NCBI GenBank assembly: GCA_963845695.1
Contig: CAWJTQ010000007.1
Location: forward strand, 62,001-126,000
Length of the DNA: 64,000 bases
Origin: CAWJTV01 sp963845695
GTDB lineage: Bacteria; Planctomycetota; Planctomycetia; Isosphaerales; Isosphaeraceae
Direction of reading: 5' to 3'
Part shown: positions 46,413-56,983 of the stretch, one piece after another
Layout of the letters: every line of letters begins with the position of its first letter
Position numbering within the stretch: position 1 is the first letter of the stretch
Notes under the pieces: model-generated
What the model saw: the letters and a program-made list of their open reading frames with translations, nothing else
Databases searched by the model: none
What the model was told of the DNA's origin: nothing
Made by a program: the position numbers and the translations under genes

Positions 46413-49400
46413 TTATTGACCACCGGCGCCCTTTTCGAGCCGGTTGAAATACTCATCCAGGCCGGCGCGGAACTCTTCGGGCAAGGACGGGCCCGACTCG
46501 CCGGTGGCCTGGGAGACTCCGTGGTCCTCGCGGACCTCCTTCTCGTTGACACCGCCGCCCACGAGCGCGAGGGCCGAGTCGTGGGTCATGCCGGTCCCGC
46601 CGCCGCCGGGGGTCGATCCGCCGCCCCCGCCGCCCTTGGGATTGATCCGCTTGGACTGGAGGAGCAGCTCGATGGCCTCGGTCTCGGCGCCGATGGCCGG
46701 GCTGCCGGTTTCGGGCCGGGCCAGGATCTCGGACGCTTCGCCCATGACCTCCGCGACCAGTCCCAGCAAGGCGATCTCCTTGGGGAACTCCATCTCGCCG
46801 TCGGGCAATTCGCGGATCTTCTGCGTGACCTTCTCGGTGCGATCCTTGATGCCGGTCTGCGACTCGGAGAGCTTGCCGGCCTGGCGCTTGTGCTCCTCGG
46901 CCTTCACCGCGGGGCGGGCCTGCTCGGCGACGCGGGTCTCCTCGCGGAGGTTGACTTCAGCCTCCAGGATCTGGAGGACTTCCAGCACGATCGAGGGGGG
47001 CAGGCTGGCCTTCGACTTGCCGCCGGGGCACTGCCCGCTGCACGCCGGGTCGACCAGGTCCTCGGCCCATCGGTCGAGCGAGTCGGACCAGAATTCACAC
47101 TGGGCGATCGACAGCCCGGTCTCCTTCTTGATGTCGTCGCCGAGCTGCCGGAGGCCGCCAATCACGTCCTCCTTTCGCATCTCGTCCAGCACGGTCTTGA
47201 AGCGGAGGAACTGACGGCGCTCGAAGTAGGACTGCATGTCGTCCATGATCAGCGAGACGTCGTGGCTCCCCTTGCCTTCCAGGTCGGCCATCTCGCCCAG
47301 AACCTTCCACGCCGCCGCTCCGACGATCTGGCCGGCGGCGCCGAAGGTATCACCGATCTGGTCGGTGATCCGGCCGCCGATCTTGTACTGCGTCCGGGAA
47401 GCCGCCTTCAGCCGCTTGACCAGTGTGCTGCCTTCCAGGTTGGCCAGAACGCGGTTGAGCTCGTCGGCGACCTTCTCGAACTCCGCCAGCAGATCGCGCT
47501 GCTGTTTGAGGGCCTCATCCAGCTTCTCCTCTTCGGGATTCTCCGGTGGCGGAGGGCCCTTGGGATCCTGGGGCTTACCCATGAGGGTCGTCACGGCCAG
47601 CCGCTGGGGCGGCGAACCTCCCTTGCTCTTGCTGGGCTTCCCTTCGAGCGGCTTGTCGGGCGGCGAGTTCTGGGACGATTCCATGTCGACCACGCGGGGA
47701 ATCACGGGCTGGTCTTTTTTCGCCTTCGGATCGCCTTCCTTGGGCTGCCCGGTCCCGGAGGCCCGGATCTGGCCGGCCATCTTGGTGGGACTGGAGGGTG
47801 GAGGGGTCGCCGCGATCTTCGCCGGTGCCTGGGCGGCTTGTTTGAGCAGGTCGGAGACCGTCGGCATCCGGTTGCCGGCGATGTCCTTGAGGATCTGGAG
47901 CATCTCGGCCCATTTCTCCAGGTGGCCAACGCCGAACTCGGGGTTCCGCATGGCCTGGCGGACCAGGTCCTCGCCCGAGACGACCAGGCCCGAGAGCCGG
48001 CGCCCGTTCTGCCGCTCGGCCGACGCCTGGTTCTCGATGCGACGACGGGTTTCGGGCCGGTCCAGCTCCTCAGACTTCATGGCACGCAGTTGCTTGTTGG
48101 TCTCGTGGAGCTGGAGCTCCTTGTCGCGGACGTCGATCGCCTGGCGATGCCACCGGCTCAGTTGCTCGGTCAGCCAGATGGCGTGCTGCTCGGGCGTCAG
48201 CACGTAGAAGGTGTAGGGTGCGGAATACACCCGCTCGCGGCCGGGGAGATAATCCTCGACGAACATCCGGAGCTGCACCGGCTGGGGCTCGATGCCCAGC
48301 GACTTGGCCGAGAACGTGCCGCTGACCTCCAGCGACTCCTTGTCGGGGCCGCCACCGGCCAGGATGCGCTCGCCCTTGGTCGGGGTGGAGATGACCGGAT
48401 CCTCCATGCCCTCCCAGACCATGCCGACGCGCTGGATGCCGAAATCGTCCTGGGCCCGGATCTTGAAGCCGAGCAGCTCCGAGTCGAGCACGACCTTCTG
48501 ACGGGGCAGGTCCTCACAGGTGAGGCTCGGCGCCTCGTCCTCCCGGCCGTTGATGGCCAGGGTGAACGGCTCTTTCCCCTCGAGGCCGTAGGTGTCCTGC
48601 CATCGGAACTCCATCTTGCGCGGGCCTTTGACCGTGGTGGTCGGGCTGGTGATCGTCGCGCCGGCGGGCGTTCGGGGTTGGCTGTTCGACCTGGGCCGAC
48701 CGCAGCTCGCGGGTGGCCGTGGCGGCGAACCTGGCGTGGCTCCCCTCGACGAGCGAGATCGCTCCCCCGCGCACGTCCTTCTGGAGCTTGCCGGGGCGGC
48801 CGAGATACCCGGGGAGGGTCACGTTGGCGACGATCGACGACAGCTCGGGCCGGAGGGTCGGCTCGACGTACACCTTCTGCCAGGCGTCGCCGATCCGGAC
48901 CGTCAGCCAGCCGGGATCGATCTGGGACGGGAGCTCGAACTGATACTGCGCCGTCGCGGAGCGTGGCGGCTACCGTGGGCTGGGCCTCGAACTGGGCTTC
49001 ACCCTTGCCCGGCCGCCAGACCGTGCCTTCGGCGAGCTGCGCCGTGACCGTGAACGGCTCTCCATGCGCCACGACCATCCGGTCCTGGAGGGGTACCAGC
49101 GCCGCGAACGTGTAGCGAGGCGTGTGGCCCCAGGGTGACAGTAGCCGCGCCCAGGCGCTGCGAGCCGCCGCGGGGAATGCCAGGGCCAGCGCCACCGTCA
49201 CCACGATCGGCACCGCCACCATCCCCATCCACAGCCGATGGCGCGGGGCCGGAACCGCGTCGGAGAAGTCCCGACGCTGTGCGTCCTGGGCCACTTCCCG
49301 GACCGCCGCCTCGCACAACGCCAGCGAACGCGACTGCTCGAAATCGTTTCGCACCAGCTCGATGATCCCCAGCAACTGGTCGCCGACCTGCGGATGCTTC

Positions 49401-49702
49401 CGGCTCAAGAGCCGCGCGAGCTGCTCCAGACGTCGGTTCTGCCAGACCCACCGGTGCACGGCCATCGGCACTTTCGCGCAGCCCACAACGGCCGCGACGA
49501 ACAACACGGCACGCAGCCAGACCGGCGTGTCCCACGCGCGGTCCAGCAGGAACATCAGCAGGTAGGCGGCCATGATCGCGAAGACCGCCGCGCAGGCAGC
49601 CTCCACCATCTTGATGACCCATACCCGGCGGCGGAACTCGTGCAACTGCTTTTGCAGCGCCTCGGGCAGTTGCAGCCGTTCATGCGTATACGCGAGGCTC
49701 AT
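46413..49702 (-). CDS. DUF4175-like membrane-anchored coiled-coil protein (two frameshifts)
   Basis: About 1,096 residues. It starts MSLAYTHERLQLPEALQKQL, with two N-terminal membrane helices (AACAAVFAIMAAYLLMFLLD, LRAVLFVAAVVGCAKVPMAV) and a third near residue 175 (MGMVAVPIVVTVALALAF). An Ig-like periplasmic part follows (VPLQDRMVVAHGEPFTVTAQ, ANVTLPGYLGRPGKLQKDV, LDSELLGFKIRAQDDFGIQR), then very long charged coiled coils (HRQAIDVRDKELQLHETNKQ) and a glycine-rich stretch. Frame breaks lie at about 48948 and about 48672, and the frames join cleanly across both. The type is known from planctomycete and Bacteroidetes BatA/MoxR-linked operons, with unknown role. GAGG precedes ATG 49702. Confidence 0.75.
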
Positions 49703-49734
49703 AGATACCTCACAGTCCACTGGGTCACACGTAA

Positions 49735-49784
49735 GTCAGGCTTTCCCGCCTGACACGATGAGACGTCAGGCTGCAAAGCCTGAC
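49735..49784. repeat. REP doublet (two 7-bp-stem hairpins)
   Basis: GTCAGGC-TTTCCC-GCCTGAC is followed ten bases later by GTCAGGC-TGCAAA-GCCTGAC. The twin hairpins stand between the DUF4175-like gene start and the foreign-looking small-gene island, and probably mark a repeat insertion. Confidence 0.75.
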
Positions 49785-49852
49785 CGACTTTCCGACGACG
49801 CCTGTCCGACCGATCTACTCTACAAGACCCCAACTCCCCAGCCTAGAAGTGG

Positions 49853-50152
49853 TCAAGAGTTCACCAGGGTCAAGCTGGCCTCTTCCTCGCGAAGTTGGGT
49901 TTCCAAAGCCTCCAATGAGGGCCAAGGAAAAATAGGTGGATCCGGGGGAGGTGAAAGTGGGGGATAGGGTTTCCCCCACGCACTGGTGTCTCCGCCCCAC
50001 GACTGGAGGTAGCTGTCCCATAATCGATTGAAATGTTGATAGGTGAATCCATATTTCCTGGCGAGAGTCGTGGCGTACCCGACTTCGGTGTCCACCATCT
50101 CGGTGTAAAAGCGGTCCAGAAAATCCCGCTGGAGACTGGTCAGTGTAATCAT
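49853..50152 (-). CDS. Small hypothetical protein of the inserted island
   Basis: A 99-residue protein starting MITLTSLQRDFLDRFYTEMV, with a helical N-terminal half and a proline-rich middle (PYPPLSPPPDPPIFPWP). I do not recognise it. It follows the zinc-ribbon gene by three bases, so it is the last gene of this minus-strand unit. Its codon use is less GC-biased than the flanking VWA genes. Confidence 0.6.
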   Translation of the reverse strand: MITLTSLQRDFLDRFYTEMVDTEVGYATTLARKYGFTYQHFNRLWDSYLQSWGGDTSAWGKPYPPLSPPPDPPIFPWPSLEALETQLREEEASLTLVNS

Positions 50153-50155
50153 GAT

Positions 50156-50467
50156 TTAGAGCTCGAATTCGTAGTTGGCATACTGGGCACCTGGGTCGGT
50201 TTTCAGATCGTTCTCGAGCGAGCCAGCAGCCCACTTAGCCCACTCTTCTGCTTTCTTCCTCGATCGTTTTGCCTGCTTGGCAGTGTCGGGAGCAACTCCC
50301 GTAACCACATGATGAGGAATCATAATGAAAGCACCACATTCGGGACAATCCACCCCCGCTTGATTGCTGTCCACCAAGGCCCGATTCTCGTCAGTCATCC
50401 ACTCGGTGTGCCAATCATGAATCAACTCTCCGCAAGCGGGATTGGGACAGGGTTTGAGTGGTGGCAT
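50156..50467 (-). CDS. Small zinc-ribbon-like protein
   Basis: A 103-residue protein with two metal-binding knuckles, CPNPACG near residue 7 and CPECG near residue 41, and a basic helical C-terminal half (AKQAKRSRKKAEEWAKWAAG). It probably binds zinc and possibly nucleic acid. The function is not known. It is part of the same compact unit of small genes. Confidence 0.65.
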   Translation of the reverse strand: MPPLKPCPNPACGELIHDWHTEWMTDENRALVDSNQAGVDCPECGAFIMIPHHVVTGVAPDTAKQAKRSRKKAEEWAKWAAGSLENDLKTDPGAQYANYEFEL

Positions 50468-50527
50468 GGCAGCGCGAGTGTATTATGGTTCTTGTATGGG
50501 ATCTCGGGGTCGCGATCGAACCAACGG

Positions 50528-50869
50528 TCATGAATGGACCAAAGCCGTTCTCTTCCTCGGTTGGACGGGGGTGATGTCCCTCACCTGGGGATAAACTTCC
50601 AGGAGTAAGTGCACCCGCTGAAAGAATTCTTCCTGAGAGGACCAGGGAATTTGGAAGGGCGGCGGTTCCTCCTCCAGGAGTTGATTGAGCCACTGGGGGT
50701 TATTCCGCTGTTCCCAGTAGCCAAAAACGATCATCGAACCGTTGGGGATCCCGTGCTCATTCGCCCACTGGTGGGCGGGACCGCGATCAATGTGACGACA
50801 ATCCTCCTGATAGTAGTGGAACGTGAAGTCTCTCTCTGCCTGAGTGGAAATTTGAGCCTCTCGACCCAT
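50528..50869 (-). CDS. Small hypothetical protein of the inserted island
   Basis: A 113-residue protein starting MGREAQISTQAERDFTFHYY, with three aromatic-rich patches (GSMIVFGYWEQRNNPQWL). I do not recognise it, and no membrane segment is visible. It lies 60 bases before the zinc-ribbon gene and 39 bases after the aspartyl-protease gene on the same strand. Confidence 0.6.
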   Translation of the reverse strand: MGREAQISTQAERDFTFHYYQEDCRHIDRGPAHQWANEHGIPNGSMIVFGYWEQRNNPQWLNQLLEEEPPPFQIPWSSQEEFFQRVHLLLEVYPQVRDITPVQPRKRTALVHS

Positions 50870-50908
50870 GATTGGGTACCTGAAGTCGGGGGATTCGGTT
50901 GTTCGACG

Positions 50909-51556
50909 TTAGGGATTGATAACGACTTCCGTGGTGGGGCCTCGGAACAGGACATCCATTCGGTTCAGCACATCTCTTCCAGAGATCCGTTCTGATCCGA
51001 CGAAGTCAACTTTCAGACGGCATCGGTACTCCGAGCCGTCCAACTAGACCCAGACCTGAAAAACCACGGTCGGTGTGCGGCTTCCACCGACCCCACCCAT
51101 GATCCCAGGAACGCTGTGGATCGGGTCGAGTTGCATTTGCTGACAATCCGGCCACGGCAATGCACTGCTGTCGGCACCGGTATCGACACTCACCTGGTCG
51201 AACAGGGTCCCCGGTGACCCGGATGTGGTCCGGAACTCGACGCAAACCACCGGAAGGGCTTGCCCGGGGTAAGTCGTGTCGTAGGCGAAGCAGGAACGGC
51301 GCATCTGGCACGGCTCGTATTCCCGCCCCACGCAAGTGAAATAGGTATGGAGGCCGGACGCCTGGGCCTGGTGGAAGACGTCAACGGGACTCGAGCCGGA
51401 TGCGATGACGGCGCCGTTGGCGAACCCAATCCACTGGCCCTGATACTGTTCAAGCAGTCGGTCTCGTGCGGCCCAGTATTCGCGCTCGTTCCGGCGCCAG
51501 TCCGGGTGGATTCGCTGGGCGATCGCGGGAGGCAGTCCGTCAGCCAAGCTTTTCAC
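50909..51556 (-). pseudogene. DUF5678 + retropepsin-like aspartyl protease, interrupted by an in-frame TAG
   Basis: The start is GTG 51556 with GAGG six bases upstream. Residues about 35-80 (YQGQWIGFANGAVIASGSSP) form a DUF5678-like domain, and VSVDTGADSSALPWP near 130 is the retropepsin active-site motif DTGA. At 51044-51046 an in-frame TAG stops the frame at 170 residues. Beyond it the same frame continues with LDGSEYRCRLKVDFVGSERI, SGRDVLNRMDVLFRGPTTEV and VINP to a TAA at 50909. 'GRD-hydrophobic-N' is the normal end of these proteases, so the TAG is a point mutation or base-call error rather than the true end. Confidence 0.78.
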
Positions 51557-51622
51557 GGAACACCTCGTCGTTTTTATGGTCCAAGCCAAGAAGGACCGAC
51601 AACGCCTGTCCGACTCCCACTA

Positions 51623-53892
51623 TTATATAAGACCGATGACCTTCCGACCCACCCAGAAGACGCCCAGGAGTCCGATCAGAGCCGCTCCGAGAACGGGGTT
51701 GGACCAGAGGGGGATGCGTCGCACCGACGGCGGCGGGTCGGGCAGCTCGGCGAGCGACTGCACCACCTGGTCGATCTTGCTGGGATCGATGACCTTGCCG
51801 CCTGTGACCCGGGCGAGCTCTTCGAGCACTTCTGGGCGGGCCGGCCGGCCGGGCCGCTCGGCCGCCACGCCTTGAACGAAGAACGTGGTGTCCAGCGACG
51901 CGCCGGTCTGCTTGCAGAAGAGCGTCACCTTGTGGCTGCCCGGCTCCTCGGCGTGGAATCGGCCGGTGAATTCGCCCCACTCGTCGCCGGTCGTGATGAG
52001 ATGGACCAGCTCGGCCTTGCCCGACGGGGCCGTGATCCGCGCCGTGACGTCCCCTTGATGGAGCGGCTCGCCGCCTTTATCCATGACGTTGGCGTGCAGG
52101 GCCAGGATCTGGTTCCGCTTCGGCTGATCGGGCACGTAGTAGAACCGCATCAGCTCGCCCTTGGCCATGTTCCGCTGATAGGCCATCCAGCGCACGACCT
52201 GGCCCCAGAACCGGTAGTGGTACTTGTCCTCGACCCCTTTCCGCCACCGCCAGGCGCCGTCGGTGCCCATGAAGAGCACCTTGCCGGCACCGAAGGTCCG
52301 CGTGACCAGCAGCGGCATCCGGCCGTAGTCGTTGGTCACGTCCTTGTGGACGGAGAGCACCTCGCTGCCCGCCTTGGCGCGGAGCACCGGCGCATACCAC
52401 TGGAAGCCCGGCAGTCCTTCCCAGACCAGGGCGTTGTCGTCCTCGGTGTCGGCGAGCTTGGTGAGCAGGCTGCGACGGCCCGTCTCGGTCAATTCGAAAT
52501 GATTGGGCGTGCGCGAGCCCCAGCCGCTGGGTTGGGACGTGTCCATCACGACCGGGCAGAGGTCTTCCAGCTCGGTCTCCAGCAGCGTGAACTGGCGTCC
52601 GTGCGAGCCCGGCATGAACACCAACCCACTGGCCTGGTGCTCGACGATCCCTTTGATCAGCCGGCACTGCTCGGCCGTCAACTGGCCCTCCTCGACTCCG
52701 ACATCGCCGAGGAAGACCACGTCGAACTTGGAAAGCTCGTCCAGCCCGGCGGGGAACTGCTTGATGTAATCCTTGTTGCCGCCGCCGGGTTTGCTGAGTC
52801 CCGGGTGGAATAGCAGGCAGGAGAGCTCGACGCCGGGGTCGCGTGACAGGGCGTTCCTCAGGTATCGGTATTCCCAGCGCGGGACCGACTCGACGAGCAG
52901 GACGCGGAGCTTCTCCTCGCGGATGGCGATCGGGGCCGAAAGCGTGTTATTCTCGGCCGAGATCTCGTCGCCATGCTTGGGGACCGAGAGCGTCAGGGTG
53001 AAGTCGCCGGCGGCCTTTGGCCTCCAGACCAGCCAGTCGGCGGTCCGGCTCATCGGGGCGATCCGCACGTCGCGGGAGACCTGGTCGCCGTCGGAGGTCC
53101 TGAGCGTGACCGTGGTCACGTATTCGCGGGGCAGCGAGCTGTCGATGGTGAACGGGACCCGGACCGACTTGCCCGTCACGCCGAACGTCGGCAGGTCGAG
53201 GCTCAGCAGCTCGACGTCGGGCAGCCGAGTGCGGCTCCCCGCCGGCACGGCGAGGATCGGCACACCCTTGACCCGCAGCCGGGCGGCCGCCTGCACCGGG
53301 GGCTGGCCTTCGTTCCAGTCGCCGTCTGAGGCCAGGACGATCCCGCGCAGGTTGGAGATACGCTCCGCGCGCGGGCGAGCGGGCCGTAAAGGTCGGTCCC
53401 TTGACCGGTTCCACTCCCGGGATCCGCGCTCGAACCGGAGGTCGCGGCCGTGCCCGAATTCGACGCCGAACCGGGATTGATCGACGGAGCCGAAAACGGC
53501 TGGATGATGATGTTCATCCGCGCCCGGAGCCGGTCCCACGCCGCGGGATCGGCCAGGGGCGCGACCGCCTCTCGGCGCGTCGTCGCCGTGGACGTCGGCT
53601 GGTCGGCCTGGACGACGTCGCGCGTCTCCATGCTCGGAGACGCGTCCCAGAGGACGGCGATCGTGGGCTTCTCCTCCGGCCGGAATTCCTCGATCCACTC
53701 CGGCTGGTTGAGCATCACGGCAACCGTCGCGACCAGGAACAGTCGCAGTAGCTCGAGCAGGCCCATCGAGAAGCCATAGCCGCTGCGCCGCCAGGCGATG
53801 AAACTGTATCCGGCCGTGAACAGCACGGCCAGCACCGAGAGGGCCACCGTCCACGGCGTCCAGAGGAATGTGAGCGATCGGGAAACGCTCAT
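51623..53892 (-). CDS. Membrane VWA/glutamine-amidotransferase-like protein of the MoxR cluster (one frameshift)
   Basis: About 755 residues. It starts MSVSRSLTFLWTPWTVALSV, with two N-terminal membrane helices. IAVLWDASPSMETRD near residue 80 is a MIDAS-type DxSxS of a VWA domain, followed by GIVLASDGDWNEG. After an Ig-like region (SVRVPFTIDSSLPREYVTT) comes a class-I glutamine-amidotransferase-like part (FDVVFLGDVGVEEGQLTAEQ, HQASGLVFMPGSHG) and a C-terminal helix. The frame slips at about 53370, and GPLARARE joins RISNLRGIVLASDGDW. It overlaps the BatA gene by four bases (ATGA) and belongs to a MoxR-driven envelope complex. Confidence 0.82.
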
Positions 53893-55946
53893 GATGGAGC
53901 TCCGACGGGCTGCGGAACGTTCTCAGGAGGACGAGGCTCGGTCCAGGCCGCGGCATTCGCGGTGCCGGTTCCCGCGGAAATCAGGCGCTTGGGCAAACAA
54001 AGTCCGGCCTCGGCGACCATGGCCACCAGCATGGCGATCAGGAACAGCCGCCAGATCTCCTGGATCAGGGAGCTGAGGCTGCCGGCGCGGTCGTCGACCC
54101 GGGCGAAGTCGAGCCCGCGGAACAGGTCATCCACCCGGCGATCGGCCAGGACGGCGGCCGATTCCTCGGCGGCCGATCGGTTCACGGCGAGCAGCCGATC
54201 GTTCGAGGCATAGACGCCGCGATGAGCGGCGTATTCGGTCGAGATCGCCTCCTCGCCGCCCGCCACGCGCTCCCAGTGAACGGGGTCCTCACGCATCGGC
54301 TCGCCGGCTGTGAGCTGGCGTGTGCTGCCCAGGGCCGCGGCACCGCCGGCCATCGCTCGCTGGACCATGACGTACAGGACCACGCCGTTGGCCGCCAGCG
54401 AGGAATCCCCACTCGCCGCGGTCGTGGCGCAGAAATACGCGGCACCGCCGTCGGTCGTCGCCCGCGCCAGCAGTGGGGCGCCGCCCCGCAAGGTCGCCAG
54501 CGCCGTCAGCTCGCCGCCCGAGAGCCCGCAAGCCCGACGGATCTGAAGCTGCCCGACCGGCAGCGGTGTGCCGCTCAGGGTGTGGGCCAGCAGGTCCTCG
54601 TCGCGCCGCCAGCTCTCGACAGGGGCCTCCGACTTCACCTCCTCCCACGAGGTCCACCGTACCCCGGAGAGTTCGCCCTTGGACGGCCCGCGAGGCGGGA
54701 AGAAGATTGCCGAACCACCACGGTGGAGGAACGCCTGGATCGGCTCGCCCGCGGAGCCTTCCGGCAACGGAGCCTCCCACAGGACCAGGGCGATCTGGTT
54801 CCAGTCGACTCCCGCGAGCTGCTCGGCGCGAGCACCTCCGCCGTGCAGGGGACCGCCGGGTCCGGCGAGATGGCCGCGGCCAGTTGGAGCGGTCGGGCTG
54901 CCGCCGCATCCTCGGACACCACGATCGCCTTCCGCGCCACCGGCTGCTCGAAGACGAACCAGAAGTCGTTGTCCGACGGGTTGGCGTCGGCCGGGATCGA
55001 CACCCGGCCCCAGCCCCGATCCTTCCCTTTTTCCAGCGCGATGCGGTGGTCCTCCAGCTTGCTCTCGGTGCCGGTCAGCTCGACGGCCACCTCGGAGCGC
55101 GCCCCGTCGATCTCGAACTGGACCGGGACCGTCTCCTTCGGCGCATCGTCCGCACCCTCGCGCGCCAGCCGTAGCGAGACCAGCAGCTCGGCACCGTCGC
55201 TCGTCTTCCGACGGCGGCACGTCGGTCACCCGCACCGACAGGTTCCGCGACGGGACCTGCGGATACGCCAGCAGGTGGAAGCGCACACCCTGGGGAAACT
55301 CCTGGAAGGCGTCCCGCAGCGCCTGCCATCGGCCGCTCTCGGGGTTCCAGTCGTTGGTCCGGGTATCGGAGCAGATCCAGATCTCGGTCCGGCCGGACTT
55401 GTTGGCCTTGATGTAGTCGCGTGCGGCTTGCAACATCCCCGGGATGTCGGCCGAGGCGCTGACCGGTCCGGTGCTCGGCAGCCGGGGCAGCTCGGCGATC
55501 GACTCCAGTTCCTGCGGCTTGTTCGAGGCACTGTCGATCAGCACCCACCGCGCCGAGCCCAGGGTCGCGAGCGTCCGCGACAGTTGCGACAGGCCCGTCT
55601 CCAGCTTGGATCCGCCCGTGCCGGCCCCGGTCTGCTGCATGCTGGGGGACCGGTCGACCAGGAGGATCGTCGTGTCGGCACGGCCGCCACCGGCCAGGCC
55701 CAGCCAGCCGCCGGCCAGTGGCCGGCTGATCGCAAAGATCAGACCGGCGATCGCCAGCATCCGCACCGCCATGATCAGCCATTGGCGGATCCGGGCATAG
55801 CCGCGCGACATCCGGTTGGCCGCCAGCAGGAACATCATCGCCGCCCAGCGGACCGTCTGGTACCGCCGCTGATTAATCAGGTGGATGATGATCGGCAGCC
55901 CCACCAGCGGCAGCGCCGCCAGCAGCATCGGCTGGAGGAAACTCAT
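53889..55946 (-). CDS. BatA-type N-terminal domain/VWA membrane protein (two compensating frameshifts)
   Basis: A 685-residue protein starting MSFLQPMLLAALPLVGLPII then IHLINQRRY, the classic BatA N-terminus, with a second helix at about 60-80. ILLVDRSPSMQQTGAG near residue 95 is a VWA MIDAS. The stretch 54835-55205 is out of frame; the correct reading there includes DFWFVFEQPVARKAIVVSED. The two shifts cancel, so the ORF stays open with about 120 wrong residues. A late helix (FLIAMLVAMVAEAGLCL) anchors the C-terminus. It overlaps both neighbours by four bases. Confidence 0.85.
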   Translation of the reverse strand: MSFLQPMLLAALPLVGLPIIIHLINQRRYQTVRWAAMMFLLAANRMSRGYARIRQWLIMAVRMLAIAGLIFAISRPLAGGWLGLAGGGRADTTILLVDRSPSMQQTGAGTGGSKLETGLSQLSRTLATLGSARWVLIDSASNKPQELESIAELPRLPSTGPVSASADIPGMLQAARDYIKANKSGRTEIWICSDTRTNDWNPESGRWQALRDAFQEFPQGVRFHLLAYPQVPSRNLSVRVTDVPPSEDERRCRAAGLATAGARGCGRCAEGDGPGPVRDRRGALRGGRRADRHREQAGGPPHRAGKREGSGLGPGVDPGRRQPVGQRLLVRLRAAGGAEGDRGVRGCGGSPTAPTGRGHLAGPGGPLHGGGARAEQLAGVDWNQIALVLWEAPLPEGSAGEPIQAFLHRGGSAIFFPPRGPSKGELSGVRWTSWEEVKSEAPVESWRRDEDLLAHTLSGTPLPVGQLQIRRACGLSGGELTALATLRGGAPLLARATTDGGAAYFCATTAASGDSSLAANGVVLYVMVQRAMAGGAAALGSTRQLTAGEPMREDPVHWERVAGGEEAISTEYAAHRGVYASNDRLLAVNRSAAEESAAVLADRRVDDLFRGLDFARVDDRAGSLSSLIQEIWRLFLIAMLVAMVAEAGLCLPKRLISAGTGTANAAAWTEPRPPENVPQPVGAPS

Positions 55947-56854
55947 CGGACCCCCTTGGGCCGTGTCCGCCCCACAAGGAATCGGATCAAGAGTTGCTCA
56001 TAAGGCTCGTCGATCGAAACCCGGTGGTAATCGACGGCCGACTCGAGCACGACCTGCTGCAATTCCTCGAAATAACCCCCCAGAGCCTTGTGATAGCGCT
56101 CGGCAATGTCGTTGGGCTCGGCGAAGATCGCCGGACCTCCCTCCATGTCGAGGAACCGCATGGGCCGGCGGAAGTCGAACTTCACCTCCTGCGGGTCGAG
56201 GAGGTGGAACACGGCCGTGTCGTGCTTGCGGAACCGCAGGTGCTGGAAGCACGAGCGCAACGGCTCGGGCTCGACGAACATATCCGAGAGGATGATGATC
56301 AGCGCGCGCTGACGGACCGTCTCGGCCAGCTCGTGCAGCACCGAGACGAGCTGGGTCTCGCCGTGCGGCTTCGCCTCTTCGAGTACGTCGAAGACGGCCG
56401 ACAAGTGTGCGGGATTCCTCCGAGGCGGCACGTTCCGCACGATCCCGTTGGCAACGCACGTCAAACCGACCGCGTCCCCCTGCTGAAGCGCCAGATGACC
56501 GATGGCTCCAGCGATCCGCCGGGCGTACTCCATCTTCGTGACGCCCACCGTACCGAAGTCCATCGAGCCGCTGGTATCCAGCACCAGGCAGCATCGCAGA
56601 TTCGTGTCGGCCTCGAACTCCTTGATGAAGAACCGGTCTGACCGCCCGTAAGCCCGCCAGTCCAGCCGGCGCAGATCGTCGCCCGGTACGTACTTACGAT
56701 ACTCGGCGAACTCCACGCTCGAGCCGCGGTGCGGGCTAGGGTGCCGGCCCGAGACCGTCCCCATCATCGGACGCCGCGCGAACAGCGGAAAGCCCGATAA
56801 TCGCGACAGGATGGCCGTATCCAGAAAGCTACGTGTTTGGCGCTCGGGGAACAT
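55943..56854 (-). CDS. DUF58 domain protein
   Basis: A 303-residue cytoplasmic protein with FAEYRKYVPGDDLRRLDWRA near residue 50 (the DUF58 signature) and CLVLDTSGSMDFG near 90, a VWA-like DxSxS. DUF58 proteins pair with MoxR ATPases. Its 3' end overlaps the BatA-type gene by four bases. It is downstream of moxR in transcription, 129 bases after its stop and beyond a palindrome. Confidence 0.92.
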   Translation of the reverse strand: MFPERQTRSFLDTAILSRLSGFPLFARRPMMGTVSGRHPSPHRGSSVEFAEYRKYVPGDDLRRLDWRAYGRSDRFFIKEFEADTNLRCCLVLDTSGSMDFGTVGVTKMEYARRIAGAIGHLALQQGDAVGLTCVANGIVRNVPPRRNPAHLSAVFDVLEEAKPHGETQLVSVLHELAETVRQRALIIILSDMFVEPEPLRSCFQHLRFRKHDTAVFHLLDPQEVKFDFRRPMRFLDMEGGPAIFAEPNDIAERYHKALGGYFEELQQVVLESAVDYHRVSIDEPYEQLLIRFLVGRTRPKGVR

Positions 56855-56870
56855 TGTGACCGAGTGGCTC

Positions 56871-56982
56871 AGTAGGGTGGGTCGAGCCTCGAGTCATCGA
56901 GGCGAGGCCCACCGACAGGGGGGTCGAGTAATCCAGTGATCGGTGGGCCTCCGACGCTGCGCGTCGTTCGACCCACCCTACT
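56871..56982. repeat. 112-bp imperfect palindrome between moxR and the DUF58 gene
   Basis: AGTAGGGTGGGTCGA on the left is the exact complement of TCGACCCACCCTACT on the right, with further partial pairing (GGCCCACCGAC / GATCGGTGGGCC) inside. It shares its outer arm with the element at 4260-4345. It touches the moxR stop, so it could fold in the moxR transcript and lower expression of the downstream genes. Confidence 0.75.
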
Positions 56983-56983
56983 C

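Noticed and set aside
46416..49115. An 899-codon plus-strand frame opposite the DUF4175-like gene
   Set aside because: It is the antisense of a real gene. Its Leu/Gly/Arg-rich product is typical of high-GC shadows.
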